Assembly: GCA_964535315.1 (NCBI GenBank)
Contig: CAZHTS010000022.1
Coordinates: forward strand, 1-60,820
DNA length: 60,820 nt
Reading direction: 5' to 3'
Source: CAZHTS01 sp964535315
GTDB taxonomy: Bacteria > Chloroflexota > Anaerolineae > Anaerolineales > Anaerolineaceae
Position numbers and translations under genes: made by a program. Below, piece after piece: positions 7,220 through 15,577 of this stretch (within the stretch, counting starts at the first letter, position 1; the number at the start of each line of letters is the position of its first letter). The notes under the pieces were generated by a model. It saw only the letters and a program-made list of their open reading frames with translations, searched no databases and was not told the DNA's origin.

Positions 7220-8340
7220 AGATTGCGTGTTTTGCAACCTCGTTGGTGCCCTCGAGCACGGCCAACAGCATCCAGTTGATGAAGGCCTGCCAGGCGCTGG
7301 CGCAGACCGGCGCCGAGGTGTGCCTGTGGGTGCCGGGCCGGCAGGCGGTCGCCTGGCCCGAACTGGCCAGTCATTACGGCCTGAATACGCCCTTTGAGGT
7401 GCGCTGGCTGCCAAGCTGGCGCTCGCTGCGCCGCTACGACTTTACCTGGCAGGCGCTGCAACAGGCGCAAGACTGGGGGGCCGGGGTAGTTTACACCTGG
7501 ATGCTGCAGGCGGCGGTGCTGGGGTTGTGGCGTAAACTGCCGGTGATTGTGGAGTTGCACGATCTCCCCACCGGGCGCCTGGGCCCGCACCTGTTTGGCG
7601 AATATCTGCGCCGGCCGGGCAAGAAGCGCCTGCTGGTCATTACCCATTCGCTGCAAACGGCGTTGGAAGAAGCCTATCATTACCGCTTTGCCCCGCACGA
7701 AGTGCTGGTGGCGCCCAACGGCGCCGATTTGGAACGCTACCTGGGCCTGCCAGACGCCGAGACGGCGCGGCGCCAGTTGGGGCTGCCGCAGGGGGTGACG
7801 GTGGGATACACCGGCCATTTCTACGCCGGGCGGGGGATGGACGTGTTGCTGGAACTGGCGCGGCGTTTTCCGCAGGTCAATTTCCTGTGGGTGGGCGGCC
7901 GGCCGGAGGACGTGCAGGCATGGCAGGCGCGTCTGCCGGCGGAGGGGGTGAGCAACGTTCACCTGACCGGCTTCATCGAAAATCGCCGTCTGCCGCTGTA
8001 TCAGGCGGCGGCCGATATCCTGCTCATGCCCTACGAGCGCGCCATTGCCGGCAGCAGCGGCGGCGACTCGGCGCAGATTTGCAGTCCGATGAAGATGTTC
8101 GATTACATGGCTGCCGGGCGCGCCATCCTGAGCAGCGATCTACCGGTGTTGCACGAAGTGCTCAACGAACGCAACGCCTGTTTTTGCCCGCCGGCCGAGG
8201 TGGACGCCTGGGCCGAGGCGCTGGCTCGTTTACTGGCTGACCCCGTTCGCTGCCAGCGGCTGGCCGAGCAGGCGCGCATGGACATCCGCCGCTATAGCTG
8301 GCGGGAGCGCGCCGGGCGCGCCCTGCAAGATTTTGAATAA
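7216..8340 (+). CDS. Glycosyltransferase, GT4 family (GT-B fold)
   Basis: A retaining glycosyltransferase of 374 residues, cytoplasmic face. The N-terminal domain starts KIACFATSLVPSSTANSIQ. The C-terminal donor-binding domain has VGYTGHFYAGRGMDVLLEL and GFIENRRLPLYQAADILL. The sugar-contact segment is SPMKMFDYMAAGRAIL, where the usual Glu is replaced by Met/Lys (a GT4 variant). The start is fixed by ATGA overlap with the flippase. The sugar specificity cannot be told from sequence alone. Confidence 0.85.
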   Translation: MKIACFATSLVPSSTANSIQLMKACQALAQTGAEVCLWVPGRQAVAWPELASHYGLNTPFEVRWLPSWRSLRRYDFTWQALQQAQDWGAGVVYTWMLQAAVLGLWRKLPVIVELHDLPTGRLGPHLFGEYLRRPGKKRLLVITHSLQTALEEAYHYRFAPHEVLVAPNGADLERYLGLPDAETARRQLGLPQGVTVGYTGHFYAGRGMDVLLELARRFPQVNFLWVGGRPEDVQAWQARLPAEGVSNVHLTGFIENRRLPLYQAAADILLMPYERAIAGSSGGDSAQICSPMKMFDYMAAGRAILSSDLPVLHEVLNERNACFCPPAEVDAWAEALARLLADPVRCQRLAEQARMDIRRYSWRERAGRALQDFE

Positions 8341-8360
8341 AGGTGGTTTTGAGAACGCGG

Positions 8361-9875
8361 ATGAAATCGTTGAACTGGAAAAGGGGCGTTTTGATAACAT
8401 TCGCCGCCGCGGCGCTGGTGGCCGCACTGGTGGCGGCGCTTTCGGCCGGGGCCCTGTGGACTGGCTGGCTGGCAGCGATGCTGCTGGCCTGGCCGGCCTT
8501 GTTGGCGCTGTGGGTGGGCTGGCAGTGGGCCGGCGCCGGACGGACGCTGGCCTGGATGGTCACGCTGGCGTTCGTTTTGCGCCTGGGGGGCGGGATTGCT
8601 TTAAGCCTGGCCCTGCCGGTGGCGGGTTACGATGAACCGGTGCAAAAGGCCGGTTATGTGTTCTTTGACGCGCACCGCCGCGACACCCAGGCCTGGCAGA
8701 TTGCCCTGGCGGGCGAACCGCTGTGGAAATCCTTCCGGCGTGAGTTTGCCTCCGACCAGTACGGCGGCATGTTTGCCCTGAGCGCCCTGATCTATCGTTA
8801 TCTCAGCCCAGACGCTCACCGCCCGTACCTGATCCTGATCCTGACGGCTTTCTTTACTGCCCTGGGAGCCATCTTTTTGTGGCGGGGTGTCGCTCGGCGG
8901 TGGAACGAACGCCTGGCCAACCTGACGGCCTGGATCTTTGTGCTTTACCCCGAGAGCATCCTGTTGGGCAGTTCGCAGATGCGCGAGCCGTTTTTGTTGG
9001 GACTGAGCGCCGTGGCGTTTTGGGCGGTGTTGACCTGGAAGCAGCAACGCCGCACCGCGCTGGCGGCGTTTGTGCTCAGTCTGGGGTTCATGGCGTTGAT
9101 TTCGCCGCTGGTCGCTGCCCCGGTCACCGGGGTGCTGGTGGTGTGGTTCCTGATCGAGAACCCGCCGGCCCCGCATAATCCCCGCCTGCGGGTTGGGGTG
9201 TGGATCTTGCTGGGCCTGGCGGCGCTGGCGGCGTTGTTCTTGAGTTGGGAATGGCTGCGCAGCGCGGTGCAGCTGGATACGAAACTGACCTGGATCTCGT
9301 CGGGGCGGGTGCAGAAGGCAATCGAGGAGGTTGGCGTGTGGGCGCGGCTGCCTTTCATCCTGGTGTACGGGTTGGTGCAGCCGGTGCTGCCGGCGGCGAT
9401 TGCCGATGACGCCCTGCCGTTGTGGCGCGGCATCGCCATTGCCCGGGCGGCGGGCTGGTATGCGCTGGCGCCGTTGTTGTTGTACGGCGTGTTTGCCATC
9501 CGGCGGGCGCAGCCGCGCCAGGAACGGCGCATCTGGGTGTGGCTGGCGTTGGTGGTGGTGGTCTGGACGATGATTTCTTCGCTGCGCGCCGGCGGCGACC
9601 AGTGGGATAACCCGCGTTACCGCACCATGTTTCTCGTCTGGTTGGCGCTGTTTGCCGCCTGGGCGGTGCAGCGGCGCGACGCCTGGCTGTGGCGTTGGCT
9701 GGCGGTCGAAGCGGTTTTTCTGGGTTTCTTCACCAACTGGTACATCAGCCGCTACTATCAGGTGATGGGCCGCCTGCCGTTCTGGGAGATGGTGGCCTGG
9801 ATCGTGGCGCTCAGCGTACTGATTCTGGCCGGCGGTTGGGGTTGGGATCGCTGGCGCGCCCAGCGGCGGGTGTGA
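8361..9875 (+). CDS. Polytopic membrane protein, possible GT-C glycosyltransferase or polymerase
   Basis: About 504 residues with some ten hydrophobic spans. The first large outer loop carries GYDEPVQKAGYVFFDAHRRD, with an acidic pair after the first spans as in GT-C enzymes (a catalytic Asp/Glu that uses polyprenyl-phosphate donors). A Wzy-like or EpsG-like polymerase role is also possible, and I cannot separate the two. The start is uncertain: GTG 8343 and TTG 8349 lie in the same frame. ATG 8361 is preferred, although AAAGGTGG sits about 14 bases upstream. It is the last gene before a new promoter at 9888. Confidence 0.6.
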   Translation: MKSLNWKRGVLITFAAAALVAALVAALSAGALWTGWLAAMLLAWPALLALWVGWQWAGAGRTLAWMVTLAFVLRLGGGIALSLALPVAGYDEPVQKAGYVFFDAHRRDTQAWQIALAGEPLWKSFRREFASDQYGGMFALSALIYRYLSPDAHRPYLILILTAFFTALGAIFLWRGVARRWNERLANLTAWIFVLYPESILLGSSQMREPFLLGLSAVAFWAVLTWKQQRRTALAAFVLSLGFMALISPLVAAPVTGVLVVWFLIENPPAPHNPRLRVGVWILLGLAALAALFLSWEWLRSAVQLDTKLTWISSGRVQKAIEEVGVWARLPFILVYGLVQPVLPAAIADDALPLWRGIAIARAAGWYALAPLLLYGVFAIRRAQPRQERRIWVWLALVVVVWTMISSLRAGGDQWDNPRYRTMFLVWLALFAAWAVQRRDAWLWRWLAVEAVFLGFFTNWYISRYYQVMGRLPFWEMVAWIVALSVLILAGGWGWDRWRAQRRV

Positions 9876-9887
9876 GTGCGGGCGTGT

Positions 9888-9893
9888 TATAAT
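9888..9893 (+). promoter_or_regulatory. Extended -10 promoter before the 9929 glycosyltransferase run
   Basis: TGTTATAAT at 9885-9893 is a perfect extended -10. It sits in the 53-base gap between the polytopic protein and the next GT-C gene, with about 35 bases to the ATG. No good -35 is seen 17 bases upstream. It probably starts the long plus-strand operon that carries the diacetamido-uronic acid genes. Confidence 0.55.
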
Positions 9894-9928
9894 CGTGTGC
9901 GAATTCCGTTGACAGGATTGTGCCCCTG

Positions 9929-11797
9929 ATGAAACGCTTGGAAGCCTGGTTGCATCGTTTGAATACTCTGCCGTTTGGGGCCGAGGTGTTGGCCGTGGTG
10001 GGAGGGCTGGTCTACTTCTGGCAATCCAGCACCCTGATTCACCAGCTTCCCTCGACTCTGGACGAGGGAAATTATTTGTATAAGGGCTATCTGTTTCTTT
10101 CCGGGCAATACTGGCCTTACCAGTGGTACGGGCCGTGGACGAATAAGATGCCGCTGGCGTTTCTCATTCCGGGCAGCGCCCAGGTGCTGTTTGAGCCGGG
10201 GATTCGCACCGGGCGTTATTTCGCCATTTTCATCGGGCTGTTGATGCTGGCGGGCTGGTGGCTGGCGGCGCGCCGGTTGAGCAGCCGCTGGTGGGCGGCG
10301 GCGCTGGTGTGGGTGATCGCCGTCAACCCCGGGCTGGTGGGCATGTACAGCCAGGCGCTTTCTGAAGGGATTGTGGCCTGTATGCTGGCCTGGATCTGCG
10401 CCCTGTTGCTGGAAGAACATCCTGCGTCGTGGCGGGTGGTGTTGGCTGGGGCGTTGTCCGGGTTGATCGTGGTGACGCGCGAGAACCTGGCGCCGGTGCT
10501 ACCGATTGCACTGGCTTATGTGTTCTGGCAGCACGGACGGCGCGCCGGTTGGTATGCCAGCCTGGCGGCGCTGGTCTGTTTTGGCGGCGTGCACGCTATC
10601 TTTTGGCCGAACATTCTGCAAATCTGGGCGGCGCTGGCGCCGGCAAAACTGACGCCCTTCCTGGACGCCTGGCGTAATCAGGCCGGTGGGCAGACGATAT
10701 GGAAGCCCGAAACGAGCCTGGTGACGCAGTTTTATATCTTCTGGGAGAGTTTCCGCTATCACTTCGTCGCCCTGGTTGGGGCGCTGGTGAGCTGGATTTT
10801 GTGGCCGCGGCGCAGCCGCTGGCAGAGCGAATTTAAGTTTCGGGCGGCGGTGTTCCTTTCGGTTCTGCTGCTGGTGTTGACGGCTGCACACATGTACGCG
10901 GCGATGGGCATGAATTACTGCCCGTTCTGTTATTCGCTCTATCTGGCCTTTTTCTGCGAACTGGGCCTGTTGTTGCTGGTGACCTCTGTGGGTTCCTGGC
11001 AGCGTCAACTGCCGGTGTGGCGCCAGGCGCTGGCAGTGGGGGTGGCGGTGGGCTGGTTTGCCGGCATCGCCTACGGCGCGCACCAGGACCTGGACGACGT
11101 TTTATTGAACCTGAGCGTACCGCGGGTGCGCGACATGCAGCTTCAGGCCGGCAGTACCGAACTGTGGCGCCTGCTCGCCAACAAGTTCGGGCTGGAGCAG
11201 GAACTGCTCAGGCAGATTGTGCCGCCGGTGTTTGGTCTGCTGGCAGGGCTGGCGTTTACCCTGCTGGTGCTGGCCGTGTACCGCTGGGGGCTGCGCCGCC
11301 GGGTGCATTTTTCGGGCGGGTATGCCGTGCTGGTGGGCTTCCTGCTGCTGGGGACGCTGCTCTCGCCGACCAACCTGTTGGGCAACGCTAACAGTGTGGA
11401 GTGCGGCGGGGACGTGATCGTCACGTATGAGGCAGCCGCCGAACACCTGGTGAAGCTCATCCCGCCCGGCTCGTGGATCGACTGGCGCGGCGGGCTCTCG
11501 CCGGTGCCGCTGCTCTATTTGAAGGACATCCACATTTACCCGGCGCAGTTGAACGACGGTTATTCGCGCCGGGTTGGCGGCGACGCCGATCTGCTGCTGC
11601 GGCGCGGGCTGTGGAACGAGGTCTGGTGGCAGAAATGGCTGGCGGAGTCGGATTATGTTCTGGTGGAGGATCGCGGTTATAAAGGCGATTTGAGCAAGGC
11701 ATTGATTGCTTCGGGCCGGATCGAACTGGCGCGTACGCCGGTGATCGCCGCCTGTTATCAGGGGTCGAGTATTCGCATTTTCTGGAGAGAACGGTGA
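9929..11797 (+). CDS. GT-C glycosyltransferase, GT39/PMT-like
   Basis: A polytopic membrane enzyme of about 622 residues that would transfer a sugar from a polyprenyl-phosphate carrier on the outer side of the membrane. The diagnostic first loop reads STLDEGNYLYKGYLFL, with the GT-C acidic pair D-E, followed by WTNKMPLAF. The C-terminal third is a soluble outer domain with SWIDWRGGLSPVPLLYL. ATG 9929 is chosen over GTG 9920. Its stop overlaps the GTG start of the polyprenyl-phosphate-type GT2 at 11794, the usual partner that would make the donor. Confidence 0.8.
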   Translation: MKRLEAWLHRLNTLPFGAEVLAVVGGLVYFWQSSTLIHQLPSTLDEGNYLYKGYLFLSGQYWPYQWYGPWTNKMPLAFLIPGSAQVLFEPGIRTGRYFAIFIGLLMLAGWWLAARRLSSRWWAAALVWVIAVNPGLVGMYSQALSEGIVACMLAWICALLLEEHPASWRVVLAGALSGLIVVTRENLAPVLPIALAYVFWQHGRRAGWYASLAALVCFGGVHAIFWPNILQIWAALAPAKLTPFLDAWRNQAGGQTIWKPETSLVTQFYIFWESFRYHFVALVGALVSWILWPRRSRWQSEFKFRAAVFLSVLLLVLTAAHMYAAMGMNYCPFCYSLYLAFFCELGLLLLVTSVGSWQRQLPVWRQALAVGVAVGWFAGIAYGAHQDLDDVLLNLSVPRVRDMQLQAGSTELWRLLANKFGLEQELLRQIVPPVFGLLAGLAFTLLVLAVYRWGLRRRVHFSGGYAVLVGFLLLGTLLSPTNLLGNANSVECGGDVIVTYEAAAEHLVKLIPPGSWIDWRGGLSPVPLLYLKDIHIYPAQLNDGYSRRVGGDADLLLRRGLWNEVWWQKWLAESDYVLVEDRGYKGDLSKALIASGRIELARTPVIAACYQGSSIRIFWRER

Positions 11798-12768
11798 AAC
11801 TTTCGCTGGTGGTACCTGTATATAACGAATATGAAAATCTGCCGCTGTTGTATCCGGCGATTGTGGCGGCGATCGAGCCGCTGAAACTCGAATGGGAAGT
11901 GGTGCTGGTGGACGACGGCAGTCGCGATCGCAGCCTGGAAGTGCTCGAAAAGCTGGCGGCCGACGCCCCCGATCACGTGCGGGTGGTGGCGCTGCGCCGC
12001 AACTTCGGGCAGACGGCGGCCATTGCGGCGGGCATCGATCACTCGCAAGGGGACGTCATCGTCCTGTTGGACGCTGATTTGCAGAACGATCCGGCCGACA
12101 TCCCCATGATGCTGGAGAAGATCGAGCAGGGTTACGACGTGGTCAGCGGCTGGCGCATCAACCGCCAGGACACCTACGTGACCCGCACCCTGCCCTCGCA
12201 CATGGCCAACTGGCTGATTTCCAGGGTAACCGGCGTCGATCTGCACGACTACGGCTGCACGCTCAAGGCCTACCGCCGCGAGGTGATCACCGGCTTTCGT
12301 CTGTATGGTGAGATGCATCGCTTCATTCCGGCCTACGCCAACTCGATTGGCGCAAAAATCACCGAGGTGCCGGTGCACCATCATCCCCGCCGTTTTGGCA
12401 CGACCAAATATGGTCTGGAGCGCACCCTCAAGGTGGTTTTGGATCTGTTTACGGTCAAATTCTTGAGCAGCTACGCCAAAAAACCGATTTATCTGTTTGG
12501 CGGCGCCGGTTTTACCATGATTGCGTTGAGTTTTTTGGATCTGCTGTACATCGTGGCCCGCAAACTGGCGTTCAACGAGTCGCTGGTGCGCTCGCCGCTG
12601 CTGTTGATGAGCGCCATGTTTTTCATCCTGGGTTTTCAGTCGATCTTGATGGGGTTAATCGCCGAACTGCTGGTGCGCACCTATCACGAGTCGCAGGATA
12701 AGCCAACCTACACCGTGCGGCGGGTGATTGCCGGCCGCTGCCCGCCCGAAAACGGGGCGCAGGGCTGA
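11794..12768 (+). CDS. Polyprenyl-phosphate glycosyltransferase, GT2 (DPM1/ArnC/GtrB-like)
   Basis: Transfers a sugar from a nucleotide donor to polyprenyl phosphate on the inner face of the membrane. It has 324 residues. The GT-A motifs are VVPVYNEYENL (6-16), VDDGSRD (39-45) and LDADLQND with D93/D95. Two hydrophobic spans follow at about 232-290, and the tail is VRTYHESQDKPTYTVR. Both the arrangement and the motifs match the ArnC/GtrB group. The start is GTG 11794, overlapping the previous stop as GTGA. It is followed by TGATG overlap with a GT4. Confidence 0.92.
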   Translation: MKLSLVVPVYNEYENLPLLYPAIVAAIEPLKLEWEVVLVDDGSRDRSLEVLEKLAADAPDHVRVVALRRNFGQTAAIAAGIDHSQGDVIVLLDADLQNDPADIPMMLEKIEQGYDVVSGWRINRQDTYVTRTLPSHMANWLISRVTGVDLHDYGCTLKAYRREVITGFRLYGEMHRFIPAYANSIGAKITEVPVHHHPRRFGTTKYGLERTLKVVLDLFTVKFLSSYAKKPIYLFGGAGFTMIALSFLDLLYIVARKLAFNESLVRSPLLLMSAMFFILGFQSILMGLIAELLVRTYHESQDKPTYTVRRVIAGRCPPENGAQG

Positions 12769-13904
12769 TGCGCATCCTGGTGTTGATCCACGAATATCCG
12801 CCGGTGGGCGGCGGCGGCGGGCGGGTGGCCGAGGATTTGTGCCGTGGTTTTGCCGCCGCCGGGCACGAGGTGCAGGTGTTGACCGCCTGGTGTGCGGGCC
12901 TATCGTATCACGAAGAGGCGCTGGACGGGCGCGTGCGCATCCGGCGGCTCGTCTCGGGCCGGCGCTGGCCCTATCGCGCCGATTTGCGCGCCATGGCCGG
13001 TTTTGTGTGGGCTGCTTTTTGGGCCGGCTGGCAGACCATCCGGCGTTGGAAGCCGGACGTGATCCACGTCCATTTTGCCGTGCCGGCAGGGCCGGTGGCC
13101 TGGGCCCTGCACCGGGTGAGCGGTGTGCCGTACGTGATGACCGTTCATCTGGGCGACGTGCGCGGCGGGGTGCCGGAAAAGACCGACAAATGGTTCCGCT
13201 GGATCTTCCCGTTTACACCGCCGGTCTGGCGCGGCGCAGCGCGGGTGGCGGCGGTGAGCGAACACACCCGCCAGCTGGCGCAGCGCGATTACGACGTACC
13301 CGTGCAGGTCATTCCCAACGGGGTCGATCTGAACCTGTTACAGCCGGGGGCTTTGGCGGTCAACGATCCGCCGCAGGTGGTGTTTGCCGGGCGTTTCATG
13401 CCGCAAAAGAACCCGGTCGAACTGGTGCGCATCCTGGGGCGCGTGCAGGATTTGCCCTGGCGCTGCGCCATGTTGGGCGATGGCCCATTGCGGGCCGAGG
13501 TGGAAGCCGAAATTGCCCGTCTCGGGTTGAGCGAACGCTTCGACCTGCCCGGCTGGTTGAAGCCGGAAGAAGTGATCCAGCGCTATCGTCACAGCGACCT
13601 GATGTTTATGCCTTCCCTGTCCGAAGGGCTGCCGGTGGTGGGCGTGCAGGCGATGGCGATGGGGCTGGCGCTGGTGCTCAGCCGGGTGGGGGGGTGCGTC
13701 GATCTGGTGCAGCCGGGTGAGAATGGGGCCCTGTTGGCGCCGGAGGACGCCGACGGTTTTGAAGGCGCCCTGCGCCAACTGTTGGGCGACCGGCAGCGTC
13801 TGTACGCCGCTCGCTGCGCCAGCCGGCGTCTGGCGCAGCGGTTCGATTTGAATACTGTGGTAGAATCCTACCATCAAATTTTCAGCCAAGTTGTAAAAAC
13901 ATGA
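12768..13904 (+). CDS. Glycosyltransferase, GT4 family
   Basis: A GT-B fold glycosyltransferase of 378 residues. The N-terminal glycine loop reads HEYPPVGGGGGRVAEDLCRG. The donor domain has FAGRFMPQKNPVELVRIL, and the sugar-phosphate segment is MFMPSLSEGLPVVGVQAMAMG, with the conserved Glu of the ExxxxxxxE region. The start ATG 12768 overlaps the preceding stop (TGATG). The 3' end holds a TGGTAG-AATC-CTACCA inverted repeat (13858-13873) that may be an internal promoter site for wecB. Confidence 0.9.
   Translation: MRILVLIHEYPPVGGGGGRVAEDLCRGFAAAGHEVQVLTAWCAGLSYHEEALDGRVRIRRLVSGRRWPYRADLRAMAGFVWAAFWAGWQTIRRWKPDVIHVHFAVPAGPVAWALHRVSGVPYVMTVHLGDVRGGVPEKTDKWFRWIFPFTPPVWRGAARVAAVSEHTRQLAQRDYDVPVQVIPNGVDLNLLQPGALAVNDPPQVVFAGRFMPQKNPVELVRILGRVQDLPWRCAMLGDGPLRAEVEAEIARLGLSERFDLPGWLKPEEVIQRYRHSDLMFMPSLSEGLPVVGVQAMAMGLALVLSRVGGCVDLVQPGENGALLAPEDADGFEGALRQLLGDRQRLYAARCASRRLAQRFDLNTVVESYHQIFSQVVKT
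13858..13873 (+). promoter_or_regulatory. Palindromic site with -10-like TAGAAT inside the 3' end of a GT4 gene
   Basis: TGGTAG (13858-13863) and CTACCA (13868-13873) are perfect inverted arms around AATC. The sequence TGGTAGAAT also reads as an extended -10 with one mismatch, about 34 bases before the wecB-like start at 13901. It could be an internal promoter with an operator on top of it, or only a chance hairpin inside the coding sequence. Confidence 0.25.
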
Positions 13905-14956
13905 AGGTACTCACCATTGTTGGGGCTCGTCCTCAGTTCGTCAAGGCTGCGATGGTGTCGCGCGCCCTGCGTCAGCAAGGCAGTGAATATCTGGTGCATA
14001 CCGGCCAGCATTATGATGAAAACATGTCCGATATCTTTTTTGAGGAGTTGGATCTCCCCAAAGCGGACGTGAATCTGGGGGTGGGCAGCGGCACACACGC
14101 CGAGCAAACGGCGGCCATGCTGGTGGGTATCGAGCGCAGCGCGCTGGCAGAACAACCGGATTGGATCCTGGTGTATGGCGATACCAACTCGACGCTGGCC
14201 GGGGCGCTGGTAGCAGCCAAACTGCACATCCCGCTGGCGCACGTCGAAGCCGGGCTGCGTTCTTTCAATCGTGACATGCCCGAAGAGATTAACCGGGTAT
14301 TGTGCGATCATGTGTCGGACATCCTTTTCTGCCCCACTGCGCAGGCAGTGGAGAACCTGGCGACGGAGGGAATTCGGCGTGGGGTGCATTGTGTTGGCGA
14401 CGTCATGTGCGACGCCCTGACGCATTTCCTCGGGTTGGCGCGCCAGCGCCGGCCGTCTGGCCTGGATGCAGACCTGGGGCGTTATGTGCTGTTGACCATT
14501 CATCGCCCGGTCAATACCGATTCGCCGCAAAACCTGGCGGCTATTTTTGCCGCCTTACAGCGCCTGACGCTGCGGGTGATCTTTCCGGTACACCCGCGCA
14601 CCCGCCAGGCGCTTCAACGTCTGGGGCTTGCCATCCCGGTTAACGTTCAATTGATCGAGCCGGTCGGGTATCTGGATATGCTCGCCCTGGAAAGCCGGGC
14701 CGATTGCATCCTGACCGATTCGGGCGGGATACAAAAAGAAGCCTACTGGCTGGGGGTGCGTTGTGTCACCCTGCGCGACGAAACCGAATGGGTGGAAACT
14801 GTGCAGATGGGGTGGAACCGCCTGACCGGTGCCGATAGCGAGGCGATCGTCACAGCGGTGAGCGAGTGGTATCCGGCTCAGGAGCGTTTGCCGGTATATG
14901 GTGATGGCCATGCCTCCGAACGGATCGTTGAAATCCTGGCAAATTCTATTCCATAA
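13901..14956 (+). CDS. wbpI: Non-hydrolysing UDP-HexNAc(A) 2-epimerase (WecB/WbpI family)
   Basis: Interconverts gluco and manno forms at C2 of a UDP-N-acetylhexosamine or its uronic derivative. It has 351 residues. Family motifs are GARPQFVKAAMVS (7-19), HTGQHYDENMSD, VYGDTNSTLAGAL, HVEAGLRSFNRDMPEE and LTDSGGIQKEAYWLGV. Because the next genes are WbpD, WbpE and WbpB types, the likely role is WbpI: UDP-GlcNAc(3NAc)A to UDP-ManNAc(3NAc)A. WecB acting on UDP-GlcNAc would look much the same. The start overlaps the GT4 stop (ATGA). Confidence 0.88.
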   Translation: MKVLTIVGARPQFVKAAMVSRALRQQGSEYLVHTGQHYDENMSDIFFEELDLPKADVNLGVGSGTHAEQTAAMLVGIERSALAEQPDWILVYGDTNSTLAGALVAAKLHIPLAHVEAGLRSFNRDMPEEINRVLCDHVSDILFCPTAQAVENLATEGIRRGVHCVGDVMCDALTHFLGLARQRRPSGLDADLGRYVLLTIHRPVNTDSPQNLAAIFAALQRLTLRVIFPVHPRTRQALQRLGLAIPVNVQLIEPVGYLDMLALESRADCILTDSGGIQKEAYWLGVRCVTLRDETEWVETVQMGWNRLTGADSEAIVTAVSEWYPAQERLPVYGDGHASERIVEILANSIP

Positions 14957-14971
14957 CAAGGAGTGTTTCCT

Positions 14972-15577
14972 ATGGGAGTTCGTGTTCACCCTACTGCAGA
15001 AGTATCGGATGAAGCCGTTATTGGCGATGGCACCAGTATCTGGCACCATTGCCAGATCCGGCCCAGGGTGCACCTGGGGAAAAATTGTATTCTGGGGAAG
15101 GGAGTTTACGTGGACGCCGACGTACACATTGGCGACAACGTAAAAATCCAGAATTACGTATCGGTGTATCACGGTGTTTCCGTGGAAGAGGGTGTGTTTA
15201 TCGGGCCGCACGTGTGTTTTACCAACGACATGCGCCCGCGGGCCATCAACCCGGATGGATCGTTGAAAGCGGCGGACGATTGGATCGTCAGCCAGACGCT
15301 GGTGAAACGCGGGGCGGCGCTGGGCGCCAACTCGACCATTCGCTGCGGCGTCACCATTGGCGAATGGGCCATGGTGGGCTCGGGCAGCGTGGTGACCCGC
15401 GATGTCCCGGCGCACGGCCTGGTATACGGCAATCCGGCGCGCCTGCACGGCTTTGTGTGCGCCTGCGGCGCCGAAATGGATAAGGCCTCGCAAAATGGGG
15501 CGGTGGTCGTGGCGGTTTGCCCGGAATGCCAACAAAAACTTGAAATTGCTACTGAACTTTGGGAGATGATTCGATGA
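14972..15577 (+). CDS. wbpD: UDP-GlcNAc3NA N-acetyltransferase, hexapeptide type (WbpD-like)
   Basis: A left-handed beta-helix acetyltransferase that adds the 3-N-acetyl group to UDP-GlcNAc(3NH2)A in the WbpA-B-E-D-I pathway. It has 201 residues. The helix has repeats such as IGDGTSIWHHCQIRP, IGDNVKIQNYVSVYHG and IGEWAMVGSGSVVTRDVP, and FTNDMRPRA is typical of this subgroup. An extra C-terminal stretch has a CAC...CPEC cluster (C-x-C and C-x-x-C) and looks like a small metal-binding tail. AAGGAG at 14958-14963, eight bases upstream, fixes ATG 14972. It overlaps wbpE as ATGA. Confidence 0.9.
   Translation: MGVRVHPTAEVSDEAVIGDGTSIWHHCQIRPRVHLGKNCILGKGVYVDADVHIGDNVKIQNYVSVYHGVSVEEGVFIGPHVCFTNDMRPRAINPDGSLKAADDWIVSQTLVKRGAALGANSTIRCGVTIGEWAMVGSGSVVTRDVPAHGLVYGNPARLHGFVCACGAEMDKASQNGAVVVAVCPECQQKLEIATELWEMIR

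Noticed and set aside
5972..7414. 480-codon frame on the minus strand
   Set aside because: It lies antisense to the flippase and GT4; its composition is Arg/Gln/His-rich with no motif, typical of a shadow in G+C-rich DNA.
8361..9875. Calling this protein the Wzy polymerase
   Set aside because: The acidic loop and the span pattern fit a GT-C enzyme as well; no polymerase motif could be identified.
12728..13720. 330-codon plus frame over the GT4 at 12768
   Set aside because: It is a second frame of the same DNA as a clear GT4 with overlapping-start signal; no motif in the alternative product.
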